A DNA stretch of 64,000 bases from Streptomyces rubrogriseus (GCF_027947575.1 NZ_CP116256.1:1612001-1676000); one strand, 5' to 3'; counted from the stretch's first letter, positions 55,057 to 63,279 are shown. Made by a program: numbers and translations. The notes: generated from the letters alone by a model not told the origin.

Positions 55057-55804
55057 ACCCGTCGTCCCCGTCCCCGGCACCGCTCCCGGTGCCGGGGTGA
55101 CCGTCGTCGTCGGCCGGCGGCCGTATGTCCTGCCGCCCGTCGTCGCCACGGCCCCGCCGACGGTGACCGGCCCCCGGCCGCAGCAGCCGCATGACGACGA
55201 AGACCACCAGCGCCAGGGCGGCCGCCGCGAGGATCACCTTCGAATAGGTGGAGGCGATGCCCGAGACCTCCGACCAGTTGTCCCCCAGCGCGTAGCCCGC
55301 GAGCACGAACACGGTGTTCCAGATCGCGCTGCCCAGCGTGGTCAGGGCGAGGAAGACGGGCAGCCGCATCCGCTCCACACCCGCCGGCACGGAGATCAGA
55401 CTGCGGAAGATGGGGATCATCCGGCCGAAGAACACCGCCTTGGTCCCGTGCCTGAGGAACCACGCCTCCGTCTTCTCTATGTCGGACACCTTCACCAACG
55501 GCAGCTTCCCCGCTATCGCCACCGTGCGGTCCCGGCCGAGCAGGGCACCGATCCCGTACAGGGCGAGCGCGCCGATCACCGAACCCGCCGTCGTCCACAG
55601 CAGGACGGCGATCAGGTTCATACGGCCGGAACTCGCCGCGAACCCGGCCAGCGGCAGGATCACCTCGCTCGGCAGGGGAGGAAAGAGATTCTCCAGAGCG
55701 ATGGCGAGACCGGCGCCGGGGGCGCCGAGGGCGTCCATGAGGTCGTTGATCCACTGCGGTGCCGCGCCGCTGTCCACGGCCGGCTGCGCTGCGATGGCTG
55801 TCAT
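54974..55804 (-). CDS. DedA family membrane protein with charged C-terminal tail
   Basis: A 276-residue DedA (SNARE-associated/VTT) protein. Hallmarks are ENLFPPLPSEVILPLAGF near residue 42, and FFGRMIPIFRSLISVPAGVERM near residue 125, with four to five membrane segments. DedA proteins act in lipid or polyprenyl-phosphate flipping and membrane homeostasis. After the last helix (about residue 215) there is a 60-residue Gly/Asp/Arg-rich tail, unusual for the family, and its final 27 codons lie on top of the 3' end of the HAD gene. It is divergent from the two-component system and may share its operator. Confidence 0.87.
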   Translation of the reverse strand: MTAIAAQPAVDSGAAPQWINDLMDALGAPGAGLAIALENLFPPLPSEVILPLAGFAASSGRMNLIAVLLWTTAGSVIGALALYGIGALLGRDRTVAIAGKLPLVKVSDIEKTEAWFLRHGTKAVFFGRMIPIFRSLISVPAGVERMRLPVFLALTTLGSAIWNTVFVLAGYALGDNWSEVSGIASTYSKVILAAAALALVVFVVMRLLRPGAGHRRRGRGDDGRQDIRPPADDDGHPGTGSGAGDGDDGFSGSGAPRAGTPGGSAHRPGRRARARR

Positions 55805-55862
55805 GACGACCACGCTAGAAAATCGCGGCTGAAGGGACCCTGAGGAAGACCGCATGATCGAT

Positions 55863-55929
55863 TGCGGTGTACCGCAGGCGGGAATTGCGGTTTTCCGCAG
55901 TGTGCCCGCCCACCGCGCCCGACTAGCCT
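55863..55929 (+). promoter_or_regulatory. Tandem operator and promoter of the two-component system
   Basis: Two identical-arm inverted repeats TGCGG-N4-CCGCA stand at 55863-55876 and 55886-55899, centres 23 bases apart. A -10 TAGCCT follows at 55924-55929 and the ATG is 7 bases further, implying a leaderless mRNA whose start places the repeats at about -67 and -44. The -35 region is poor, as expected for an activated promoter. The adjacent LuxR-type response regulator is the natural ligand. Confidence 0.7.
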
Positions 55930-55936
55930 CGCGATC

Positions 55937-57079
55937 ATGCGAGTCATGGCGCGACGTGTAGTGCGGTGCGGGGCTGGCCTCATCCTGGGGACCGCCGCGG
56001 CCGCCGTCGAGCTGCTCTTCGCCCTGCTGGCCGGCGTGGCCCTGCTGCCGGTGGCCGCCTGGCCGAGGGGGCGCCGTGCCGTACTGCGCCCGGTCCTCGC
56101 GGGCGCGCGGATCCTGGCGGAGCTGGAGCGGGGCCGACTGCGGATGTGGCTCGACCTCCGCGTCACGCCCGCGTACGAGGACGTGCGGGCGCTGCGGTAC
56201 GTCGCCTGCCACTGGGCCCTGGGCGTCCTGGGCGGGGTCGTGATGCTGACTGCCGCCATCGGTCTGGCGTACGGCACCTTCGGGGTGTACGGCTGGCTCC
56301 TGCTGGACGGCATACGCAACCCCGGTTCGCTGGTCCTGGGCAGTCTGGGCGGCTTCTTCCTCGTGTTCCTCACCGTGCAGGGAATATTCGGTGTGGTGGG
56401 ACTGGAGGGGCAGCTGGCCCGGCACTTCCTCGGCCCGCGCCACCAGGAGGAGCTGGAGCGGCGGATCGCCGAGCTGTCCGCCAGCCGCGCCGCGGTCGTC
56501 GACGCGGTGAACGACGAACGGCGCCGCATCGAGCGCGACCTGCACGACGGTGTGCAGCAGCGGCTCGTCGCCCTCGGCATGCTGCTCGGCCGGGCCCGCC
56601 GCAGCCAGGACGCCGACCGCCGGGACCGCCTGCTGGGCCAGGCCCACGACGAGAGCCGCCGGGCCCTGGACGAGCTGCGCGAGGTGGCCTGGCGGATCTA
56701 CCCGACCACGCTGGACGAGGCGGGGCTGCGCGCGGCCCTGGAAACGGTCGCCGAGCGGGCGTCCGTACCGGTGGGAGTGGAGTACGAGCTGGCCGAGGAG
56801 CCCGAACAGGCCGTGGCGACCGTCGCGTACTTCGTCGTCTGCGAGGCGGTCACCAACGCGGTCAAGCACGCGGCGCCGACCCGTATAAGCGTCGCGGTCA
56901 GAGCGGAGGAGAAACGGATGTACGTGAGCGTGCGGGACGACGGCTGCGGCGGGGCCAACGCCTCGGGCAGCGGACTGTTCGGGCTCGCCCGGCGCGTCGC
57001 CGCCCTCGACGGCAGCCTCAGCGTGGACAGCCCCCCGGGAGGGCCGACCCTCGTGGCCGCGGAGCTGCCATGCGGGTGA
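55937..57079 (+). CDS. Sensor histidine kinase (NarL/DesK type)
   Basis: A 380-residue kinase with two N-terminal hydrophobic regions and a pair of helices near 95-155 (probably four membrane segments), then a DHp domain with phospho-acceptor His203 in RRRIERDLHDGVQQRL and a HATPase_c domain (VVCEAVTNAVKHA as the N-box, VSVRDDGCGG as the G1 box, GSGLFGLARRVAALDG as the G2 box). This is the HisKA_3 family that partners LuxR-type regulators. There is no large extracellular sensor loop, so it may sense the membrane itself. It overlaps the regulator gene by 10 bases. Confidence 0.93.
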   Translation: MRVMARRVVRCGAGLILGTAAAAVELLFALLAGVALLPVAAWPRGRRAVLRPVLAGARILAELERGRLRMWLDLRVTPAYEDVRALRYVACHWALGVLGGVVMLTAAIGLAYGTFGVYGWLLLDGIRNPGSLVLGSLGGFFLVFLTVQGIFGVVGLEGQLARHFLGPRHQEELERRIAELSASRAAVVDAVNDERRRIERDLHDGVQQRLVALGMLLGRARRSQDADRRDRLLGQAHDESRRALDELREVAWRIYPTTLDEAGLRAALETVAERASVPVGVEYELAEEPEQAVATVAYFVVCEAVTNAVKHAAPTRISVAVRAEEKRMYVSVRDDGCGGANASGSGLFGLARRVAALDGSLSVDSPPGGPTLVAAELPCG

Positions 57080-57714
57080 TCCTCGCCGAGGACTCGACCC
57101 TGCTGAGGGAGGGTCTGGTGCGGCTGCTGGCCGAGGAGGGCCACGAGGTTCTCGCAGCCGTCGGCAACGCCGAGCTGCTCCTGAAGGCGGTCGCCGAGGA
57201 TCCGCCGGACGTGGTCGTCGCCGACGTCCGGATGCCGCCCACCCACACGGACGAGGGCCTGCGCGCGGCCCTGGAGATACGCGGGCGGTGGCCAGGGGTC
57301 GGAGTGCTGGTGCTCTCGCAGTACGTCGAGAAGCGGTACGCGACCGAGCTGCTCACCGGCGAGACGGAAGGAGTCGGATACCTGCTCAAGGACCGGGTGG
57401 TCCAGGTCGACGAGTTCCTCGACGCGCTGGAGCGGGTGGCCGCCGGACGCGCCGCGTTCGACCCGGAGGTCGTCCGTCAGCTGCTCGGCCGGACGACGCA
57501 CACCGACCTGCTCGCCCGGCTGACCGTGCGGGAGCGGGACGTGCTGGCCGAGATGGCGCAGGGCCACACCAACGCGGCGATCGCCCGTCGGCTGCACATC
57601 TCGCAGAGCGCGGTGGAGAAGCACACCAACGCGATCTTCGACAAACTCGAGCTGACCGGAGGGGAGGGCTATTCACGCCGGGTGCTGGCGGTGCTGCGCT
57701 ACCTGGGGAGCTGA
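57070..57714 (+). CDS. LuxR/NarL-type response regulator
   Basis: A 214-residue response regulator. The receiver has the acidic pair in ILAEDSTLLREG, phospho-acceptor Asp52 in VVVADVRMPP and the Lys in YLLKDRV. The C-terminal LuxR helix-turn-helix reads LTVRERDVLAEMAQGHTNAA followed by IARRLHISQSAVEKHTNAIF. Start ATG with GGAG 5 bases upstream, inside the kinase gene. The tandem palindromes before the kinase gene are its likely target, so the pair would be autoregulated and might also control the divergent DedA gene. Confidence 0.94.
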   Translation: MRVILAEDSTLLREGLVRLLAEEGHEVLAAVGNAELLLKAVAEDPPDVVVADVRMPPTHTDEGLRAALEIRGRWPGVGVLVLSQYVEKRYATELLTGETEGVGYLLKDRVVQVDEFLDALERVAAGRAAFDPEVVRQLLGRTTHTDLLARLTVRERDVLAEMAQGHTNAAIARRLHISQSAVEKHTNAIFDKLELTGGEGYSRRVLAVLRYLGS

Positions 57715-57757
57715 CGGGAACCGAGGGGGACCCGGCAGGAGCGGAAGGGCGCCGGGC

Positions 57758-57970
57758 TCAGCCGCAGCAGCCGCCACCGCAGCAACCCCCGCCGCTGCCC
57801 GACGACGGCGCCGGTGCGGAGGCCGAGCCGCCGACCGCGACCGTCGACAGCAGCTTCACCGTGTCGTCGTGACCCGCCGGGCAGGCGGCGGGAGCGGAGG
57901 ACTCGGCCATGGGACGGCTCAGTTCGAAGGTGTCGCCGCAGCTGCGGCAGCGGTACTCGTAGCGAGGCAT
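57758..57970 (-). CDS. FmdB-type zinc ribbon protein with Cys-rich tail
   Basis: A 70-residue protein starting PRYEYRCRSCGDTFELSRPM, the FmdB/CxxC_CXXC_SSSS zinc ribbon. The second knuckle is degenerate: one Cys and then a His (AACPAGHDD) replace the usual CxxC. The C-terminus is GGGCCGGGCCG, two vicinal Cys pairs that could bind metal or form disulfides. The start fits the family N-terminus; a GTG two codons earlier is possible. Function unknown. Convergent with the response regulator gene. Confidence 0.8.
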   Translation of the reverse strand: MPRYEYRCRSCGDTFELSRPMAESSAPAACPAGHDDTVKLLSTVAVGGSASAPAPSSGSGGGCCGGGCCG

Positions 57971-58026
57971 GGGCACAGATTAACCGGCACGGCCTGCCCC
58001 GGGTCCCGGTCGGCCGATCCCGGTGC

Positions 58027-59430
58027 TCAGTGACCGGCCCCGCGCTCCTCGCGGATCTGGGTGACCACATGGGCCACCGTCTGCCGGACCGCTTCCGTCT
58101 CCGTCAGGAAGTGCCAGTAGTCGGGGTGCCGCCCCTCCAGCGTGGTGATCGCCCGTTCCAGCCGGGCCACGGCCTCGTCCAGGGGACGCGCGTGACGGGG
58201 CTCGGGGGTGTTGCGACCGGCCATGGCCAGGCGCTGGGCGTCGCGGATGGCGAAGCGGGTGCGCTCGATCTCCTGCTGCGGGTCCTTCTGCACGGCGTTG
58301 AGCTGCCGCAGCCGGTCGCCGGCCGCCGATACGGCCTCGTCGGTCGAGTTCAGCAGCGCTCGTACCGTCGACAGCAGGGCGGTGGCGTCGGGCCAGCGCT
58401 GTTCGTCGCGGGCGGTCTGGGCCTCGGCCAGCTTCCGCTCGGCCTGCCGGACCGATTCGGTGGCCTGGTCCGGCACGTGCTGGAGGTCCTGCCAGCAGGC
58501 GGCGGCGAACCGGCGCCGCAGCTCGCTCAGCACCGGCTCGACCTGTTCGGTGCGGGTGGTCAGCGCCTGGGCGCGGGTGCGCAGGGAGACCAGGCGGTGG
58601 CCGGTCTCGGCGGCGCGCTCGGGCAGTCGTTCCGCCTCGGCGCGGACCGCCTCGGCCTCGCGGGTGACCCGTTCGGCCCGCTCGAGGGTCTGGGGCACGC
58701 CGTGCTGTCCCGCGCCCTGGTTCAGCCGGGTCAGTTCCGGACCGAGGGCGGCGAGACGGGCGGCGAGGTCGTCCGCCCGCAGACCGGAGCCGCGTGCGGC
58801 GTCCAGGGCGTTGGAGGCGGCGAGCAGGGCCTGCCGGGCGCGTTCGACGGCGGGCGCCAGCCGGGCCAACTGGGTCTCCGCCTTGCCGAGCAGCGGGCCG
58901 AGGCCCTCGGCGAAGCGGTCGAGTTCCTGTTTGACCCGGCCCAGCTCGGTCCTGGCGGCGGTCAGTTCCGTGCGGGCGCGGGCGGCGGCGGACGCTTCCA
59001 GGTCGTCCCGGTCCAGGTCGTGGGCGTCGACGGCGCTGATGTACTGGTGGCTGACCTCGTCGATGCGCCGGCCCAGGGCGTCGAAGTCGGTGACCGCGCG
59101 CCGGGCGGCGGGGGAGGAGTCGACGGCCGCGATCGTCTCTATCGAGATCCGCAGGTCCCGCTGGGCGGTGTCCAGTTCGTAGAACGCGGCGGCCGCGTCG
59201 TCCTTGGCGGTCTGGGCCTCCGCCCGCTGGCTCTCGGCCCGCCCGCCGAACCAGCGCCGGGTACCGCCCCCGGCGAACGCCGCGGGGAGCGCGAGCACGG
59301 CGAGCAGGGGCAGACCCATCAGGGTGAGCGTGCCGGTCACCGCGCCGGCCCGGCGCCGGCGCGAGCGGTGCGGCAGGCGCTGGGCGCGCGCCACCATCGG
59401 CGAGTACGGCTGCGATGGCGTCGCCGTCAC
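58027..59430 (-). CDS. Membrane-anchored coiled-coil protein, unknown function
   Basis: A 467-residue protein. A basic N-terminus (RLPHRSRRRRAG) and one membrane segment (about residues 30-52) precede 400 residues of mostly helical, Ala/Glu/Arg/Leu-rich heptad sequence with few breaks, so a long coiled coil outside the membrane is expected. Parts such as AARARTELTAARTELGRVKQ are typical. I recognise no enzymatic domain. A structural, septal or wall-associated role is conceivable but not shown. GTG start with GGGAGAG upstream. It follows the DUF4097 lipoprotein on the same strand after 71 bases. Confidence 0.8.
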   Translation of the reverse strand: MTATPSQPYSPMVARAQRLPHRSRRRRAGAVTGTLTLMGLPLLAVLALPAAFAGGGTRRWFGGRAESQRAEAQTAKDDAAAAFYELDTAQRDLRISIETIAAVDSSPAARRAVTDFDALGRRIDEVSHQYISAVDAHDLDRDDLEASAAARARTELTAARTELGRVKQELDRFAEGLGPLLGKAETQLARLAPAVERARQALLAASNALDAARGSGLRADDLAARLAALGPELTRLNQGAGQHGVPQTLERAERVTREAEAVRAEAERLPERAAETGHRLVSLRTRAQALTTRTEQVEPVLSELRRRFAAACWQDLQHVPDQATESVRQAERKLAEAQTARDEQRWPDATALLSTVRALLNSTDEAVSAAGDRLRQLNAVQKDPQQEIERTRFAIRDAQRLAMAGRNTPEPRHARPLDEAVARLERAITTLEGRHPDYWHFLTETEAVRQTVAHVVTQIREERGAGH

Positions 59431-59501
59431 ATCACTCTCCCGTGTCGTCCGTCCTGCCCGGGTTCATTCTCCCACCCGTTAGGGACGAACACACGGGCCG
59501 G

Positions 59502-60263
59502 TCAGTTCGCGGTTCGCACGGTGATTCTGCCGTCACCGGACCGGGCGTCGACGACGTGCGCGCTGGTGTCGTCGGTGGGCACGGACACGTCGACCGCGCC
59601 GTCACCGGTGTCGGTGGACACCTTGTACGTGGCCCGGGGCAGCGAGATCGTCACGGAGCCGTCGCCGGTGCGGGACTCCACCTGGTCCGGGACGGTGCCG
59701 AGCTCCAGCCGGACCGAGCCGTCGCCGGTCTGCGCCCGGACCTGGCGGGAGGAGACCGCGGCACGTACGGAACCGTCGTCGGTACGCAGTTCCAGCGGCC
59801 CGGAGGAGTCGGTGACGTGCACGGAGCCGTCGCCGGTGCGGATGTTCAGCGCGTCCTCGAACCCGCTGGCCCGCACACTGCCGTCCCCGTCCCGCACCTT
59901 GACGGCGACGCCGCGCGGCACCTCGATGCGGTGCTTGGCCGCGCAGTCGGCGACCACGCCGGAGCAGTGCATCCGCAGCACCAGCCGGTCGCCGTCCATC
60001 TTCCAGGTCACCTCGGGGTCCGAGCCGAGGGCGACCGACCCGGAGAACCACCGCGTGACCTGGACCTTCCCGGACGCGTGGTCGTCCGAGGCGGCGATCT
60101 CCAGGGCGGAGTCGTCGGAGTCGACGGTGAGCGTACGGCCCTGGAGGGGGAACGACCGGTGCTCGGGGTCGTTGTCGTCCGAGGCGGAGGCGCAGGCGCT
60201 GAGGCCCGCGACGAGGACGGCGACGGCGGCGAACGCGCGGACGGGAACGGTACGGGCGGGCAT
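59502..60263 (-). CDS. DUF4097 beta-repeat lipoprotein
   Basis: A 253-residue secreted protein. The signal ends in a lipobox-like LSAC (Cys near residue 24). The rest is a DUF4097 right-handed beta solenoid built from strands ending in T-G-D-G-S-V or R-T-G-D-G, present about seven times (for example IRTGDGSVHV, AQTGDGSVRLEL, ESRTGDGSVTISL, VDARSGDGRITV). A single disulfide may form between the two Cys near residues 104 and 111. Function unknown; related proteins lie beside stress or cell-envelope genes. GGGGGAG stands 6 bases before the ATG. Confidence 0.86.
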   Translation of the reverse strand: MPARTVPVRAFAAVAVLVAGLSACASASDDNDPEHRSFPLQGRTLTVDSDDSALEIAASDDHASGKVQVTRWFSGSVALGSDPEVTWKMDGDRLVLRMHCSGVVADCAAKHRIEVPRGVAVKVRDGDGSVRASGFEDALNIRTGDGSVHVTDSSGPLELRTDDGSVRAAVSSRQVRAQTGDGSVRLELGTVPDQVESRTGDGSVTISLPRATYKVSTDTGDGAVDVSVPTDDTSAHVVDARSGDGRITVRTAN

Positions 60264-60488
60264 GACGGTCTCCCCCTGGAACGGACGACGAGGTGCCGCA
60301 CCCGGGGCCTTCCGCGCCGGCGGAGACCTTCTCGGTGAGGCTCTTCGACCGTACGGAGCGGGTGCTCCCGCCGGGATCCGGGCCGCTACCGGATCGAGGG
60401 TGGGGTTAACCCCCGATCCCCGCGTGAGCACGGCGGGAACGCGTTTGCCGGGCAGCGCCCCGGGCCATGTAGGCTGTCGACTCGTCCT

Positions 60489-60563
<75 letters not shown>

Positions 60564-60586
60564 GGACCGGCGTCGTCGTCGGAGCC

Positions 60587-60615
60587 AAGGCCCTCGGAGA
60601 TCTTCCGGGGGCCTT
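60587..60615. terminator. Terminator after tRNA-Val
   Basis: AAGGCCCTCGG pairs with CCGGGGGCCTT (one T-G pair) around a 7-base loop, 24 bases after the tRNA. The stop codon of the convergent gene lies in its right arm, so it serves both directions. Confidence 0.8.
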
Positions 60616-60949
60616 ACGCGTGCGGGCCCTCATGAGCGTGTTTCAGCTCCGACCGGGCGCTCACCTGGTCGGGGCCGGTCATCTCCGACCAGTAGCGATG
60701 GGTGCTGACGAACACGGCCAGCTCGCGCTCGCGCTGCCGTAGCTTCTCGACCTCGGCCTGTTCGTCCGCCGACCAGCCGGGGGAGGCCGGGCGTTCGATC
60801 TTGCGCCAGCCGTTGTCGTCGCTGAAGCCGTCGAGCGGTTCGACGGACCAGGGAAGTCTCTTGAGCAGGGCCGACAGCTCGGCCCGGACCTGATGCAGTT
60901 CCTCCTGACCGGCGAGGAGGTCACTGGGGAAATCATAGGTCGTAGCCAC
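60614..60949 (-). CDS. Hypothetical protein, 111 residues
   Basis: A small, helix-rich soluble protein (GQEELHQVRAELSALLKRLPW, then ADEQAEVEKLRQRERELAVF), probably a coiled coil. I do not recognise the family. The GTG start has no ribosome-binding site, but TATCAT stands 6 bases before it as a possible -10, so a leaderless mRNA is possible. It is convergent with tRNA-Val and divergent from the GNAT gene downstream. Confidence 0.7.
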   Translation of the reverse strand: MATTYDFPSDLLAGQEELHQVRAELSALLKRLPWSVEPLDGFSDDNGWRKIERPASPGWSADEQAEVEKLRQRERELAVFVSTHRYWSEMTGPDQVSARSELKHAHEGPHA

Positions 60950-61064
60950 GTTCCAATGATACGCCTGTTCGATTTTGAGGCGCGCGTTCCCTTCGGTGGT
61001 TCACGCGAAAGGGTGGCCCCGCGGCCCGGCCCGACTGTCAGACCCCTGCCCTACCGTGAAAGAC

Positions 61065-61598
61065 ATGGACGGCATGGACGAGCGCATCGCGCCGGGTGGG
61101 GAGCGGGTGTGCCTGGTCCCCTGGGCGGAGGGGGACCTGTGGCTGCTGCGCAGGACCAACAGCCCGGAGATGACCGCGCACCTCGGCGGCCCGGAGAGCG
61201 AGAAGCGGCTCCTGGCCCGGCACCGTCGGTACGCGGAGCCGGGACCCGGGCAGATGTACCGGGTGACGCTGGCGGACGGCGGTGAGACCGTCGGCTCCGT
61301 CGGGTACTGGCAGCGGACCTGGCGGGACACCGAGGTGTGGGAGACCGGGTGGGGCGTGCTGCCGGAGTTCCAGGGGCGGGGGCTGGCCGTGCGGGCGGCC
61401 CGTGCGGTCCGGGAGGCTGCCCGCACCACCGGGACCCACCGGTATCTGCACGCCTTCCCGGGCGTCGGCCACGCCGCCTCCAACGCGGTCTGCCGAGGAG
61501 CCGGGTTCACGCTCCTCGGGCAGGTCGACTTCGAGTATCCGAAGGGCCACTGGATCAGGTCGAACGACTGGCGGGTGGACCTCGAGAGGGGAGACTGA
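61065..61598 (+). CDS. GNAT-family N-acetyltransferase (RimJ/RimL-like)
   Basis: A 177-residue GNAT protein of the Acetyltransf_3 type: VCLVPWAEGDLWLLRRTNSP at the start, VGSVGYWQRTW, ETGWGVLPEFQGRGLAVRAA with the acetyl-CoA loop, and HAASNAVCRGAGFTLLG. The acceptor is unknown. Two ATGs three codons apart (and a GTG just upstream) could serve as start; the first ATG was used. It is followed after 4 bases by the DUF2277 gene, so the two are probably one unit. Confidence 0.87.
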   Translation: MDGMDERIAPGGERVCLVPWAEGDLWLLRRTNSPEMTAHLGGPESEKRLLARHRRYAEPGPGQMYRVTLADGGETVGSVGYWQRTWRDTEVWETGWGVLPEFQGRGLAVRAARAVREAARTTGTHRYLHAFPGVGHAASNAVCRGAGFTLLGQVDFEYPKGHWIRSNDWRVDLERGD

Positions 61599-61602
61599 CG
61601 TC

Positions 61603-61836
61603 ATGTGCCGCAGCATCAAGACCCTGCGTCCGCCCGTGCTGGCCGAGGAGGCCACCGAGGACGAGATCAGGGCCGCCGCCCTTCAGTACGTACGCAAGGT
61701 CTCCGGATTCCGTGCGCCCGCCGCGCACAACCAGGAGGTCTTCGACCGCGCCGTCGAGGCCGTCACCGCGGCCACGACCGAGTTGCTGGCCGACCTGGAG
61801 ATACGGGGAGGCGGCGGAGCGCGAAAGGCCTCCTGA
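61603..61836 (+). CDS. DUF2277 family protein
   Basis: A 77-residue protein that starts MCRSIKTLRPP and contains EIRAAALQYVRKVSGFRAP and FDRAVEAVTAAT, the fingerprint of DUF2277, a small conserved family with an invariant early Cys. Full length for the family. Function unknown. GAGGGGAG precedes the ATG and the gene directly follows the GNAT gene. Confidence 0.88.
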   Translation: MCRSIKTLRPPVLAEEATEDEIRAAALQYVRKVSGFRAPAAHNQEVFDRAVEAVTAATTELLADLEIRGGGGARKAS

Positions 61837-61888
61837 AGCCTCGCTGCCGAGGTCTGCGCGGCTCTACGAGTCCGCCGCTGCGAGCCTC

Positions 61889-61946
61889 GCTACGAGCCTC
61901 CGTCGCTACGAACCGGCTGCGCTACGAGCCGCCTGAGCTACGAGGC
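61889..61946. repeat. 16-base tandem repeat, four units
   Basis: GCTACGAGCC-like decamers start at 61889, 61905, 61921 and 61937, exactly 16 bases apart, with variable 6-base spacers. The last copy runs into the 3' end of the DedA-like gene. The array fills the gap between that gene and the convergent DUF2277 gene. Confidence 0.85.
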
Positions 61947-62576
61947 CTCCGTCGTCCGTGGCTGGCGGCGCATCAGGTATGCCGCTGCCGCGCCCGCGCC
62001 GAACAGCGCCACCAGCGACACTCCCGTCGCCAGCCAGGTGGCGCCCAGCCACTGGCCGCCGAAGTAGCCGAGGGCCACGCTGTACGCGGCCCACGCCAGG
62101 CCGGCCAGGGCCGACCAGGGGAGGAACTCGCGGACCCGGCGATGGGCCGCGCCGGCGACGAGTGAGACGACCGAGCGGCCGGCCGGGGCGAAACGGGCCA
62201 GGACGACGAGGGCGCCGCCGCCGCGGGCCAGGGCACCGCCGAGACGTTCCTGCGCGGTGGTCAGCCGCCGGGAACGGGCGATCGCGCGGTCCAGCCGTGC
62301 CCCGCCGCGCCAGGCGAGGCGGTAGACGGCCAGGTCGCCGATGACGGACGCGGTCGCCGCGCAGAGAGTGAGGACGAGGATGTCGGGGACGTCCTGCGGG
62401 ACCCGTCCGGCGGCCGCCGCTCCCGAACCCGCGGCCGCCGCCGTCGCCGCCGTGATGACCAGGACCCCGCTCGGCAGCACCGGCAGGAAGATGTCGAGCA
62501 GCACCGAGGCGCCCACCAGCACATAAATCCATGGGCTGCTGACCAGCGACCCGATACTTCCCAGACCTTCGACCAC
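61938..62576 (-). CDS. DedA-like (VTT) membrane protein, divergent
   Basis: A 212-residue membrane protein of the DedA/VTT superfamily. The second hallmark is present (VLARFAPAGRSVVSLVAGAA, like the F-x-R-x-x-P-x-x-R loop), and there are about five membrane segments. The first hallmark is altered: FLPVLPSGVLVITAA has Gly where most DedA proteins have the functional Glu of P-S-E. It therefore differs from the canonical DedA encoded 7 kb upstream. The GTG start has GGGGAG 5 bases upstream. Role unknown, probably membrane lipid-related. Confidence 0.82.
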   Translation of the reverse strand: MVEGLGSIGSLVSSPWIYVLVGASVLLDIFLPVLPSGVLVITAATAAAAGSGAAAAGRVPQDVPDILVLTLCAATASVIGDLAVYRLAWRGGARLDRAIARSRRLTTAQERLGGALARGGGALVVLARFAPAGRSVVSLVAGAAHRRVREFLPWSALAGLAWAAYSVALGYFGGQWLGATWLATGVSLVALFGAGAAAAYLMRRQPRTTEAS

Positions 62577-62750
62577 GACAACTCCCCGGTACTCCCCCGT
62601 GGGCCGGGCCATGCCGCGAGACGCGGGGACGGCAGGAGCGGCCAATGACAGCCATACAGCGTACGCCCGGGGTGTGACAGAGGGTTCACAGGGGGCTTGT
62701 GTGATCGACGCAGGGCGTTCACACGGGGGAGGGGGTCCGCGGCGGTCCGC

Positions 62751-63212
62751 TCAGGCGGCGACCGGCGTCTGCCGCTCGGGGGCGGACTCTTCCGGCTCGG
62801 ACGCGCGCCGGGCGAGGAGACGATCCAGGCCGAAGGCGCCGGAACCGGTGAAGGCGAGCAGCAGGAAGGCCCAGCAGAACATGGCGGGGGCCTCGCCGCC
62901 GTTCTCCATCGGCCACAGGGCCTCCGGCTGGTGCACCTTGAAGTAGGCGTAGGCCATGGAGCCGGAGCAGATGACCGCTGCCGGGCGGGTGCCGAGGCCC
63001 AGCAGGACGAGGCCGCCGCCGACCAGTTGGATCACGGCCGCGTACCAGCCCGGCCAGGTGCCCGCGTCGATCGTGCCGCCCGTCATCGCGGCGCCGCCCA
63101 GGACGCCGAAGAGGGAGGCGGCGCCGTGGCAGGCGAAGAGCAGGCTGACGACTATGCGGAACAGGCCGAGAACGTACGGCTGGGCGCTGTTGCTGTTGAG
63201 GCGTGCGGGCAT
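62751..63212 (-). CDS. DoxX family membrane protein
   Basis: A 153-residue DoxX-family protein with four membrane segments: VLGLFRIVVSLLFACHGAASLFG, AAVIQLVGGGLVLLGLG (quoted in part), PAAVICSGSMAYAYF and AMFCWAFLLLAF. DoxX proteins are small integral proteins linked in mycobacteria to a membrane oxidoreductase complex with superoxide dismutase. AAGGAG lies ahead of the ATG. A near-consensus iron box overlaps its promoter, so the gene should be repressed by DmdR/IdeR when iron is plentiful. Confidence 0.87.
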   Translation of the reverse strand: MPARLNSNSAQPYVLGLFRIVVSLLFACHGAASLFGVLGGAAMTGGTIDAGTWPGWYAAVIQLVGGGLVLLGLGTRPAAVICSGSMAYAYFKVHQPEALWPMENGGEAPAMFCWAFLLLAFTGSGAFGLDRLLARRASEPEESAPERQTPVAA

Positions 63213-63279
63213 GCGGGGGTGCTCCTTCGGTCGGCCGGCCGGGACGGGCCGGTGGGGGACGGAACCGAGTGGGCTGCCC

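Noticed and set aside
60950..60985. A possible SOS (LexA) box TCGAAC-N4-GTATCA before the 111-residue hypothetical gene
   Set aside because: Only the first half matches the actinobacterial TCGAAC-N4-GTTCGA; the second half has three mismatches and overlaps a plausible -10 element.
61889..61946. The 16-base repeats as a CRISPR array
   Set aside because: Units are far too short, spacers are 6 bases and no cas genes are present.
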